The notes beneath the pieces were generated by a model. That model ran no database searches, had not been told where the DNA came from, and worked only from the letters and a program-made list of their open reading frames with translations. From NCBI GenBank assembly GCA_035273665.1, contig DATEOW010000022.1, forward strand, positions 1-32,378: 32,378 nucleotides of DNA, read 5' to 3'. This document shows positions 1-6,922 of this stretch, piece by piece; position 1 is the stretch's first letter, and every line of letters begins with the position of its first letter. A program made the position numbers and the translations under genes. Source of the DNA: DATEEW01 sp035273665 (lineage in GTDB: Bacteria; Pseudomonadota; Gammaproteobacteria; Burkholderiales; SG8-39).

Positions 1-30
1 CCGCTCATGGTGTGATACGCGAGCAGCCTT

Positions 31-63
31 AAAAAAGGGCGTCCGAGTGGCGCCTTTTTCTTT
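31..63 (+). terminator. Rho-independent terminator at window start
   Basis: An A-rich 5' arm (31-41) pairs with a 3' arm at 51-60 through a GGCG/CGCC core and A-U pairs, including one G-U wobble, and ends in a U run. It probably ends a gene lying left of the window. A TGA at 13-15 in the first frame could be that gene's stop, but this cannot be verified here. Confidence 0.65.
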
Positions 64-78
64 GTGTGACAGATATTT

Positions 79-120
79 ACGAAGGGTTGTCGAAAAAACT
101 GACAACATCACAGCCTTCGT
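79..120. promoter_or_regulatory. Dyad operator GTTGTC-N9-GACAAC, likely enhancer-protein site
   Basis: The perfect six-base inverted repeat has arms at 86-91 and 101-106. A second, outer pair of perfect seven-base arms (79-85 and 114-120) flanks it. It sits about 84 bp upstream (centre to centre) of the sigma-54-like -12 element of the PEP-CTERM gene, a typical position for an enhancer-binding protein. The same dyad recurs at 21756-21776. Sigma-54 activators of the PrsR type are known to control PEP-CTERM genes in several bacteria; naming PrsR here is inference because no such gene lies in the window. Confidence 0.65.
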
Positions 121-166
121 TTTTGCCCAAATATATACTCCTGTAATAACAGTTGGATAACGAATC

Positions 167-182
167 TGGTATATGCCTTGCT
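167..182 (+). promoter_or_regulatory. Sigma-54-type -24/-12 promoter of PEP-CTERM gene
   Basis: TGGTATATGCCTTGCT has the invariant GG (168-169) and GC (180-181) separated by exactly ten bases, and matches the TGG and TTGCT parts of the sigma-54 consensus. The expected start of transcription is near 193, leaving a leader of about 30 nt with the ribosome site GGGGAG before the ATG at 222. Confidence 0.7.
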
Positions 183-221
183 CAAGGCGCTGTGCTGTTA
201 TAACTATTTGGGGAGAACAAC

Positions 222-917
222 ATGCGTAAGTTTCTAGCCAGCCTCGCCTTGATCGGCGGATTGGCATTTCAGGCGAATGCGAATGCCGCCGGCATTCTTT
301 ATTGGGCCGACTTTGATTTGGGCACCAATAGCATGGCTGCCGCGCTCAGCGCGGGCGGCTATACGTTTACCACTGCCACGGGCCAGGCCGACTTCGTTAC
401 ACAAGTGGGTGCAGGGGGCTGGGATGCGGTGGTGTTCATGAATCAAAGTAGCTCGAATGACGCCGCTCAGGGCGCAATCAGCACTTGGGTAGGCGGCGGT
501 GGCAAAGCCATTTATGCCGATTGGACAAGAGATGATGCGATCGCCGCATTTTTCAATGCAGCGTTTACCGGCAACGTCAACAACACGCAAGTGACGGTGG
601 ACGGAGGGCTTACGAACCCTGTCGTTCTCGCCAATCCGGGCTGGGGTGTTTTTAGCACGGGTCTCAGCGTTCTGGCCGGCGGCGTCAGTGGCGGCACATT
701 CGGTAATGGCGATGTCGCAATCGTGATTGGTAACGATGGCAATTCCATTATCAACGGCTTCTTGGCCGATAGCTTTGCAGATAGTGCAGAAGGCACGCAG
801 CTGTATTTGGATCAGCTCTCCGCCTTGCTCGACGCACAAGCGGTACCTGAGCCCGGCTCCTTGCTCCTCGTGGGCTTGGCACTGCTCGCTTTTGCAGGCA
901 GTCGTCGCAAAGCTTAA
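222..917 (+). CDS. PEP-CTERM sorting domain protein
   Basis: A 231-residue exported protein. A signal peptide covers roughly residues 1-22 (basic MRK, hydrophobic core, ANA-A cleavage region). The C terminus (from residue 208) is a classic PEP-CTERM tail: VPEPGS, a hydrophobic helix, then SRRKA. Such tails are processed by an exosortase and are linked to exopolysaccharide and floc formation. The mature part is rich in Gly, Ala, Asn and Asp. Its first half alternates strand-like and helix-like segments (ILYWADFD, AALSAGGY, WDAVVFMN, ISTWVGGGGKAIYADW), a pattern resembling the Rossmann-like glutamine-amidotransferase/ThuA fold; this fold suggestion is inference. The start is fixed by GGGGAG seven bases upstream. 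A sigma-54-type promoter and dyad precede it and a strong terminator follows, so it is monocistronic. No exosortase gene is in the window. Confidence 0.9.
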   Translation: MRKFLASLALIGGLAFQANANAAGILYWADFDLGTNSMAAALSAGGYTFTTATGQADFVTQVGAGGWDAVVFMNQSSSNDAAQGAISTWVGGGGKAIYADWTRDDAIAAFFNAAFTGNVNNTQVTVDGGLTNPVVLANPGWGVFSTGLSVLAGGVSGGTFGNGDVAIVIGNDGNSIINGFLADSFADSAEGTQLYLDQLSALLDAQAVPEPGSLLLVGLALLAFAGSRRKA

Positions 918-932
918 GTCTTAGCTCGTTTC

Positions 933-963
933 AAAAAGGCGGCCGAGAGGCCGCTTTTTTTTG
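933..963 (+). terminator. Rho-independent terminator after PEP-CTERM gene
   Basis: The arms GCGGCC and GGCCGC, extended by A-U pairs, enclose a short GAGA-type loop and are followed by eight T residues. It lies 15 bases after the stop codon at 917. Confidence 0.9.
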
Positions 964-1397
964 CCAAAGCACTAACCGCGGCTATCAGTACCTGGGTCCA
1001 CGATGATGCTCGTGCTGAGCGCATGCTCGCGCGCATGCACGCACGGCGGAACGAAGGGCAGGCCGTACCCGTTTCCTGACACCCCAACAAATGTCATCCG
1101 GCGGTGGCTGGCCCTCGCTCCTAACAAGGAGCAATCCTCTCCTAAAGATGAAGGCGCATAGCTGCGATAGCCTGTACCGGCAGTACGCACCGCCAACCGG
1201 GCCGCACAGAGGCTCTACAGGGCCAAAGCGTATTGCGCCGACGAATTCCGCGTCAGCGAAGCCGTATACCTGACATCAATCAAGGGATGGCTGGTGCTTG
1301 CAGCGCATTGTTTGAACTCCCCAAAGAGGAGACGATCAGTTGATGTGTGCGTTCGCCTCTATACTTGTTGCCTCGAATCAGCACACAAAAATTAAGC
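964..1397. other. Gene-poor intergenic region between convergent genes
   Basis: About 430 bases lie between two terminators. Only short open frames are present (60 and 74 codons); neither has a convincing ribosome site or a recognisable protein signature. No tRNA, obvious insertion-sequence end or long inverted repeat was seen. A repeated octamer GCGCATGC occurs near 1019-1040. It may be a decayed gene or hold an unrecognised small RNA; nothing in the sequence decides this. Confidence 0.5.
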
Positions 1398-1432
1398 AAT
1401 AAAAAAGGCGGCCTCAGCCGCCTTTTTTATTA
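1398..1432 (-). terminator. Terminator of the binding-protein gene (bidirectional)
   Basis: A near-perfect hairpin with GGCGGC/GCCGCC core, four-base loop and long A and T tracts on both sides. It lies ten bases beyond the stop of the minus-strand gene ending at 1442 and its symmetry allows it to work in both directions. Confidence 0.9.
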
Positions 1433-1441
1433 CTCGGTTTC

Positions 1442-2569
1442 TTAGTCTCTGAAGGCCAGATCGCGGCTCAAAATGGTCATGCCGACATAGCGGCTACCGT
1501 TATGGTTGCTGGGGGTGAAGTTGACCGCGTAACCGCCCACATCGAAGTTGCCGAGATTATCGAGCGATTTGAGAACACTGTCGCGCGTCACAGCCGCGCC
1601 GGCGCGTTTGATGCCTTCCACCAACACCTTCGCGGCAATGAAGCTTTCCAGCGAGGTATAGGAATAGGTTTGTTTGCCGGTGAGTTTGCCCATGGCCTGC
1701 TGATATTCTTTCACGATGCCGATCGAACTGCGGTTCACCGGGGGCACAACTTGGGACATGGCGACACCGATACCCTGCTCGCCGAGGGCAACGGCTAACG
1801 CGGTCGATCCAGCGAAGGAGATGCTGACGAATTGCGCAACGCTGTCTCCTTGGCGCGTGAGTTTGATGAAATCGGAGGTTGTCTTGTAAGCCGTGGTGGT
1901 AATAACCAACTCCGGATTCGCGCGCGATACGGCCGCCACCTCTTTGGTGAAGTCCGTTTGCGGTCGTTTAACGGCTGCGACGGCCACCGGTTCCAACTGA
2001 TGCGACTTCAGCGCGTTGGAAACGGCAGCAAAATTTTCCTTGCCGACCGCATCGTCGTAATGGAGGACAGCGAAGCGCTTCACGCCGATGCTGGTGTAGT
2101 GCTCAACGATTGCCGCTAATTCATCGCTATAGCTTGCGCGGTGATTGAACACATACCGGTTGAATTGGCGCATCGGCTCAGCGCCGGTGAAGGGGGCAAA
2201 GAACGTCATCTTCGCGCGCTCGACCAAAGGCAGCGCAGGCATGCTGAGCGTCGCGCTGGCATATCCGAAAAGAGCCACGGCATTGTGTTGATCGATGAGC
2301 GCGCGCGTGTTCGCTTCGGACTTTTTCACATCGTTCGCGTCATCCAACGTGATCAGTTCGATCTTACGGCCATTGATACCGCCGGCTTCGTTGACCTTTT
2401 TGAAATAGGCCAGCGCGCCGTCGCGGATGTCTTCGCCGAGTTCCTTGTTGCCACCGGAGAGTGGCGTGGATTGGCCAATGACGATCGACTGCGCGTGCAC
2501 AAGCGCGGGCGCCAACGAAAGGGTGGCAACGCTCAATGCGATGCCTAGGGCGATGAATTTACGCAGCAT
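1442..2569 (-). CDS. ABC transporter substrate-binding protein, branched-chain amino acid type
   Basis: A periplasmic ligand-binding protein of the Leu/Ile/Val-binding family (Peripla_BP_6), about 375 residues. The ATG at 2569 is preferred over an upstream TTG (2590) because AGAGGAGGCAGG lies directly before it. The signal peptide runs MLRKFIALG... to a likely VHA-QS cleavage site. The mature protein starts IVIGQSTPLSG and contains the typical EAGGINGRKIELITLDD and Y(S)DELAAIVEHY segments of this family. No permease or ATPase gene lies next to it, so it is an orphan component or works with a distant transporter, or senses a ligand for another system. The ligand cannot be inferred. It has its own terminator and follows dnaJ after about 176 bases without a clear promoter. 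Confidence 0.85.
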   Translation of the reverse strand: MLRKFIALGIALSVATLSLAPALVHAQSIVIGQSTPLSGGNKELGEDIRDGALAYFKKVNEAGGINGRKIELITLDDANDVKKSEANTRALIDQHNAVALFGYASATLSMPALPLVERAKMTFFAPFTGAEPMRQFNRYVFNHRASYSDELAAIVEHYTSIGVKRFAVLHYDDAVGKENFAAVSNALKSHQLEPVAVAAVKRPQTDFTKEVAAVSRANPELVITTTAYKTTSDFIKLTRQGDSVAQFVSISFAGSTALAVALGEQGIGVAMSQVVPPVNRSSIGIVKEYQQAMGKLTGKQTYSYTSLESFIAAKVLVEGIKRAGAAVTRDSVLKSLDNLGNFDVGGYAVNFTPSNHNGSRYVGMTILSRDLAFRD

Positions 2570-2745
2570 ACCTGCCTCCTCTTGCTTCAAGCGGATGCGG
2601 CACCGCTCCCACGGTACCGCACGTTAACTCGGCGAATGATGGGCGGCGGGGGCGAATACTCCTATGACATATGCCCGGGGGCTTCGGCCGTTTGTGTGAA
2701 GTTTTGTGAACCCTTACGCGGAATACGCCACTGGCTCTTCAGTTT

Positions 2746-3864
2746 TTATTCGCTGAACAGCTCGCGCATCCGGTCCATCCATGATTTCGCTCGAGGATTA
2801 TGCCGCTCACCATTCTTTTGCGTAATGGTCTCGAACTCCCGTAACAGGTCTTTTTGCCGGTCTGTGAGGTTAACGGGCGTTTCGATGACGACGTGGCAGT
2901 ACAAATCGCCATGCGTGCTGGAGCGAACTCCCTTGATTCCTTTCCCGCGTAACCGGAACGTCTTGCCGCTCTGCGTCTCAGGCGGAACTTTGATGTTGGC
3001 GCTGCCACCGAGTGTCGGTATGCTGATTTCGCCCCCGAGGGCGGCCGTAGCAAAGCTGATGGGCATTTCACAGTGCAGGTCGTCGTGGTCTCGCTGGAAT
3101 ACGGCATGTGCCTTCAAGTGGATTTGCACATACAGGTCGCCGGGTGGGCCACCGTTCATACCGGGCTCCCCCTCCGCAGCGAGCCGGATACGGTCTCCTT
3201 CGTCCACGCCCGCGGGGATTTTGACCGCTAAGGTCTTATGCGTTTTTACGCGCCCCGCACCGGCGCATGCCGTGCAGGGATCGGGGATGATCTTGCCCGT
3301 GCCATGACAACGTGGGCAGGTCTGCTGGATCGAAAAGAACCCCTGCTGCATCCGCACTTGCCCATGGCCCTCGCAGGTCGGGCAGGTTTTAGGTTGAGTG
3401 CCAGGCTTAGCGCCGCTACCTTTACAGCTGCCGCACTCTTCGCTCGTCGGAATGCGAATCTTCGTTTCCGTCCCATGAGCGGCTTGTTCGAGCGTGATCT
3501 CCAAGTTGTAGCGCAGATCCGCGCCACGGTAGACCGAGGAGCGTCCGCCACCTCGCTGGCCTCCGAAGATATCGCCGAAGATGTCGCCAAAGGTGTCTGC
3601 GAAGTTGCCGAAGCCCGGGCCGCCGGCCCCTTGGCTCGAATCGACACCGGCATGACCGTAACGATCATAAGCGGCGCGCTTATTCGAATCGCTGAGGATT
3701 TCGTAGGCTTCCTTCGCTTCCTTGAAGTGGTCCTCCGCCTTCGCATTGTCCGGATTGCGATCCGGATGGTATTTCATGGCGAGCTTGCGATAAGCCTTCT
3801 TCAGCTCGTCCTCGTTCGCATCCCGGTTCACACCGAGCACTTCGTAATAATCCCGTTTAGCCAC
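2746..3864 (-). CDS. dnaJ: Molecular chaperone DnaJ (Hsp40)
   Basis: Co-chaperone that delivers unfolded clients to DnaK and stimulates its ATPase in the cytoplasm. 372 residues, the usual length. Visible parts in order: J domain (AKRDYYEVLGV, then YHPDRN with the HPD triad near residue 34), a Gly/Phe-rich linker, four zinc-binding CxxCxGxG repeats (CGSCKGSG, CPTCEGHG, CPRCHGTG, CTACAGAG) and the C-terminal substrate-binding beta domains. The start is a GTG at 3864: it gives the family N terminus (M)AKRDYYEV and has AGGGG eight bases upstream. It lies 78 bases downstream of dnaK, separated by a hairpin, and probably belongs to the grpE-dnaK-dnaJ transcript. Confidence 0.97.
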   Translation of the reverse strand: MAKRDYYEVLGVNRDANEDELKKAYRKLAMKYHPDRNPDNAKAEDHFKEAKEAYEILSDSNKRAAYDRYGHAGVDSSQGAGGPGFGNFADTFGDIFGDIFGGQRGGGRSSVYRGADLRYNLEITLEQAAHGTETKIRIPTSEECGSCKGSGAKPGTQPKTCPTCEGHGQVRMQQGFFSIQQTCPRCHGTGKIIPDPCTACAGAGRVKTHKTLAVKIPAGVDEGDRIRLAAEGEPGMNGGPPGDLYVQIHLKAHAVFQRDHDDLHCEMPISFATAALGGEISIPTLGGSANIKVPPETQSGKTFRLRGKGIKGVRSSTHGDLYCHVVIETPVNLTDRQKDLLREFETITQKNGERHNPRAKSWMDRMRELFSE

Positions 3865-3885
3865 TGCTTCCCCTAGTAGACGCAA

Positions 3886-3917
3886 ACAGAGCGCAACGGT
3901 CGGCCATTGCGCTCTGT
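3886..3917 (-). promoter_or_regulatory. Intercistronic hairpin between dnaK and dnaJ
   Basis: A perfect 11-bp stem (3886-3896 with 3907-3917) with a loop that can itself close further through GG/CC pairs. Read on the minus strand it is followed by TTGCGTC, not a real U run, so it is a weak terminator at most. It could slow readthrough, protect the dnaK 3' end or set the dnaK:dnaJ ratio; function is inferred. Confidence 0.6.
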
Positions 3918-3942
3918 ATTAACCACACGACATGTGCTTCGT

Positions 3943-5889
3943 CTATTTTTTGTCGTTTACCTCGGTGAATTCGGCATCCACCACGTTATCGTCATTCGCT
4001 TTGCCGCCCCCTGTCGCGCCTTGCTCGGGCGCGGCCCCGGCACCGGCTTGCGCAGCTCCCGCCGCCGCCTGTGCTTCGGCATACACTTTCTCGCCGAGTT
4101 TTTGCGAGACCTGCGCAAGCGTTTCAGACTTGCTTTCGATCGCCGCTTTATCGTCGCCCTTCAAGGCCTCTTCCAGCTCTTTGGCGGCCGCTTCGATTTT
4201 CGACTTTTCATCCGACTCGATCTTGTCGCCATACTCGGTCAGCGATTTTTTGACCGAGTGCAACAGCGCGTCAGCCTGGTTGCGGGCGGTGACCAGTTCG
4301 AGGGTCTTCTTGTCGTCAGCGGCATGCGCTTCAGCATCCTTCACCATGCGCTGGATTTCTTCTTCGGTCAGCCCAGTGCTCGCCTTGATGGTGATCTTGT
4401 TCTCTTTGCCGGTCGCCTTGTCCTTCGCTGATACGTGCAGGATACCGTTGGCATCGATGTCGAAAGCGACTTCGATCTGCGGCATGCCGCGCGGCGATGG
4501 CGGGATGCCTTCAAGGTTGAACTGCCCGAGGCTCTTGTTGCCTGCCGCCAAATCCCGCTCACCTTGCAAGACGTGAATAGTCACTGCGGCCTGGTTGTCG
4601 TCGGCCGTAGAGAATACTTGTTGCGCCTTGGTCGGGATGGTCGTATTTTTTTGAATGAGCTTGGTCATCACGCCACCGAGCGTTTCGATGCCGAGGGAGA
4701 GAGGCGTCACATCGAGCAGTAGCACGTCCTTTACTTCGCCCTGCAACACGCCGCCTTGGATCGCGGCACCGATCGCAACCGCCTCGTCCGGATTCACGTC
4801 CTTGCGCGGTTCACGGCCGAAGAATTCCTTCACTTTTTCCTGCACTTTGGGCATGCGCGTTTGCCCCCCAACAAGGATCACATCCGCAATATCGGATAGC
4901 TTGACGTTCGCATCCTTGATGGCGATTTCGCACGGCTTGATCGTGCGATTGACCAATTCCTCGACGAGGCTTTCGAATTTTGCACGCGTGACTTTAATCG
5001 CCAAGTGCTTGGGTCCGCTGGCATCTGCGGTGATGTAAGGCAGATTGATCTCGGTCTGCTGGGAAGAGGAGAGCTCGATCTTGGCTTTTTCCGCCGCTTC
5101 TTTCAGGCGTTGCAGTGCGAGCACATCCTTGCGCAGATCGATGCCTTGTTCGCGTTTGAACTCGTCACACAGATAATCGATCAGTCGTTGATCGAAGTCT
5201 TCGCCGCCGAGGAAGGTATCGCCGTTGGTCGACAAGACCTCGAATTGGTGTTCCCCATCCACTTCCGCGATTTCAATGATCGAGATATCGAAAGTGCCGC
5301 CGCCCAAGTCATAAACCGCAATCTTGCGGTCGCCTTCCTTCTTGTCGAGTCCAAAGGAAATGGCCGCGGCGGTCGGTTCGTTGATAATGCGTTTGACATC
5401 CAGACCGGCGATGCGGCCGGCGTCTTTGGTTGCCTGACGCTGAGAGTCGTTGAAGTAAGCGGGAACGGTGATGACCGCTTCGGTCACTTCTTCGCCGAGA
5501 TAGTCCTCAGCCGTCTTTTTCATTTTGCGCAGAATTTGCGCAGAGACTTCCTGCGGGGCGATTTTTTTACCGCGCACGCTGACCCACGCGTCGCCGTTGT
5601 CGGCTTTACTGATCTCATAGGGCATGAGATCGATGTCCTTCTGTACTTCTTTCTCCTCGAACTTGCGGCCGATGAGGCGCTTGATGGCGTAAAGCGTGTT
5701 CTTCGGGTTCGTCACGGCCTGGCGTTTCGCTGGCGCCCCGACGAGCACTTCCCCATCCTCCATATACGCAACGATAGACGGCGTCGTCCGCGCGCCTTCG
5801 GCGTTTTCAATCACTTTGGGCTTGCCGCCTTCCATGATGGCCACGCAGGAGTTAGTGGTGCCCAAATCGATGCCGATAATTTTTCCCAT
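3943..5889 (-). CDS. dnaK: Molecular chaperone DnaK (Hsp70)
   Basis: ATP-driven chaperone of the heat-shock system, working with DnaJ and GrpE. 648 residues, full length. The ATPase domain starts GKIIGIDLGTTNSC, with the second phosphate motif VYDLGGGTFDISI and the adenosine motif VILVGGQTRMP. Next come the linker VLLLDVTPLSLGIETLGG and the substrate-binding domain, then a helical lid and a Gly/Ala/Gln-rich tail ending in VVDAEFTEVNDKK, typical of proteobacterial DnaK. The ribosome site TAGGA lies upstream of the ATG at 5889. A sigma-32-type promoter overlaps the end of grpE, so dnaK can be transcribed on its own as well as from the grpE promoter. Confidence 0.98.
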   Translation of the reverse strand: MGKIIGIDLGTTNSCVAIMEGGKPKVIENAEGARTTPSIVAYMEDGEVLVGAPAKRQAVTNPKNTLYAIKRLIGRKFEEKEVQKDIDLMPYEISKADNGDAWVSVRGKKIAPQEVSAQILRKMKKTAEDYLGEEVTEAVITVPAYFNDSQRQATKDAGRIAGLDVKRIINEPTAAAISFGLDKKEGDRKIAVYDLGGGTFDISIIEIAEVDGEHQFEVLSTNGDTFLGGEDFDQRLIDYLCDEFKREQGIDLRKDVLALQRLKEAAEKAKIELSSSQQTEINLPYITADASGPKHLAIKVTRAKFESLVEELVNRTIKPCEIAIKDANVKLSDIADVILVGGQTRMPKVQEKVKEFFGREPRKDVNPDEAVAIGAAIQGGVLQGEVKDVLLLDVTPLSLGIETLGGVMTKLIQKNTTIPTKAQQVFSTADDNQAAVTIHVLQGERDLAAGNKSLGQFNLEGIPPSPRGMPQIEVAFDIDANGILHVSAKDKATGKENKITIKASTGLTEEEIQRMVKDAEAHAADDKKTLELVTARNQADALLHSVKKSLTEYGDKIESDEKSKIEAAAKELEEALKGDDKAAIESKSETLAQVSQKLGEKVYAEAQAAAGAAQAGAGAAPEQGATGGGKANDDNVVDAEFTEVNDKK

Positions 5890-5928
5890 GGCGGTAGTCC
5901 TATTTCAAAAATTTAAGTTGTTAAGAAT

Positions 5929-5954
5929 GTGGGGTCTTCAGGCCGCGCTTCAAG
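5929..5954 (-). promoter_or_regulatory. Internal sigma-32 (heat-shock) promoter of dnaK
   Basis: On the minus strand CTTGAA (5954-5949) is followed after 14 bases by CCCCAC (5934-5929), one mismatch from the sigma-32 -10 consensus CCCCAT. The -35 box overlaps the grpE stop codon (5952-5950). Transcription would start about 35 bases before the dnaK ATG. Confidence 0.65.
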
Positions 5955-6480
5955 CGTCCGGTGCCTTTGCGACGGTAACCAGCGCAGGGCGAATCACTCG
6001 ATCGCTGAGCATGTAGCCCTTTTGCAATACGTTAATGACGGTGTTGGGTTCCTGCTCCGAAGGCAGCACGCTGATCGCCTGATGCCGGTGCGGATCGAAC
6101 TTCTCTCCCGCCGGATCGATAGCCTTGAGATTCTGGCGCTCGAAGACCTGTTCAAGCTGCTTCAGGGTCAATTCGACGCCGTTGCGCAACGCTTCAACCG
6201 AGATGCCCTCGCTGCCCAAGGCTGCTTCCAGGCTGTCTTTCACGGCCAGCAGTTCAGTGGCAAAACGCTCGATGCCGTATTTGTGCGCTTTGGAAATATC
6301 TTCTTGCGCCCGCCGGCGGATGTTTTCGCCTTCAGCCTTCGCGCGCAGCCAGGCATCGTGATTTTCGGCCGCCTTCAACTCCGCTTGGCGCAAAAGCTCG
6401 TCCGGACCGGGCATGACATCCACTTCGTCCAGCCGCTCTGCCCGCGGGTCCTGATTTGAATCGTTTTTTTCTTCTTGCAT
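5950..6480 (-). CDS. grpE: Nucleotide exchange factor GrpE
   Basis: Releases ADP from DnaK and resets the chaperone cycle. With the start at 6480 it is 176 residues, normal for GrpE. The N terminus (MQEEKNDSNQDPRAERLDE) is acidic and disordered, followed by a long coiled-coil helix (RQAELKAAENHDAWLRAKAEGENIRRRAQED) and the compact C-terminal domain with FDPHRHQAISVLPSEQEPNTVINVLQKGY...RPALVTVAKAP. The ATG at 6480 is chosen because GGAGA lies seven bases upstream and because the sigma-32 promoter at 6510-6535 would start the mRNA only about 20-25 bases before it. This excludes the longer open frame that runs into the next gene. It stops 60 bases before dnaK. Confidence 0.96.
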   Translation of the reverse strand: MQEEKNDSNQDPRAERLDEVDVMPGPDELLRQAELKAAENHDAWLRAKAEGENIRRRAQEDISKAHKYGIERFATELLAVKDSLEAALGSEGISVEALRNGVELTLKQLEQVFERQNLKAIDPAGEKFDPHRHQAISVLPSEQEPNTVINVLQKGYMLSDRVIRPALVTVAKAPDA

Positions 6481-6509
6481 GCCGCTATCTCCATCGAACT
6501 CCATCGCTA

Positions 6510-6535
6510 ATGGGGGCTCCACGATGGATTTCAAG
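6510..6535 (-). promoter_or_regulatory. Sigma-32 (heat-shock) promoter of grpE-dnaK-dnaJ
   Basis: On the minus strand CTTGAA(A) at 6535-6530, 14 bases, then CCCCAT(TA) at 6515-6510: a full match to the proteobacterial heat-shock promoter consensus. No CIRCE element (the HrcA site) is visible here. Confidence 0.85.
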
Positions 6536-6562
6536 GGGCTGCAAGTTCCGACCCTACCGGGG

Positions 6563-6913
6563 TTAATCTTTCTTGTTGAGTAATAAAGCGCTGAGCGCCC
6601 AGGAAATGAGCGAGTACACAATCGCGCCGAAGAAGGCTGCCCAGAAACCGCCGACGTTAAAGCCATCGACAAAGGAAGCGACGAACCAGAAGAGGAGCGC
6701 GTTGATGACAAGGATGAATATGCCCAGGGTCAGTATCGTGACGGGCAGCGTCAGCAAGACGAGCACCGGCCGGATGATGGTATTGACCAAACCCAGCACG
6801 AGCGCAACGATGAGGGCGGTATAAAAGCTCTCGATATGAATGGAATTGAAGACATAGGGCAGCGCAAGCAGCGCGGCCGCATTGATCAACCAGCCGATGA
6901 GCAGACGTAGCAT
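6563..6913 (-). CDS. Small membrane protein, YvlD / phage-holin-4-like family
   Basis: A 116-residue, very hydrophobic protein with four predicted membrane helices (about residues 4-22, 32-50, 55-80 and 86-110) and a short charged end (LLNKKD). The pattern LRLLIGWLINAAALLALPYV...LVNTIIRPVLVLLTLPVTILTLGIFILVINALLFW is characteristic of the Phage_holin_4_2/YvlD family, named for resemblance to holins but found as ordinary chromosomal inner-membrane proteins of unknown role. The ribosome site TAGGAGAAGG precedes the ATG. It lies nine bases after the hemH stop, so the two are likely co-transcribed. Nothing suggests a prophage here. Confidence 0.85.
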   Translation of the reverse strand: MLRLLIGWLINAAALLALPYVFNSIHIESFYTALIVALVLGLVNTIIRPVLVLLTLPVTILTLGIFILVINALLFWFVASFVDGFNVGGFWAAFFGAIVYSLISWALSALLLNKKD

Positions 6914-6922
6914 GTCCTTCTC

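Noticed and set aside
1293..1306. Another GG-N10-GC match in the intergenic region
   Set aside because: It lacks the TT before GC and other consensus bases, has no dyad upstream and no gene downstream on that strand.
3238..3876. 212-codon plus-strand frame opposite dnaJ
   Set aside because: Shadow of dnaJ with no protein signature.
5005..5916. 303-codon open frame on the plus strand opposite dnaK
   Set aside because: Antisense frame created by the codon bias of dnaK; no ribosome site and no family resemblance, while dnaK is unmistakable.
6481..6711. Upstream extension of grpE by 77 codons
   Set aside because: It overlaps the membrane protein gene and would lie upstream of the sigma-32 promoter's start of transcription.
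6563..6913. Prophage holin
   Set aside because: The family name only reflects similarity; no other phage genes are present and the gene sits in a core operon.
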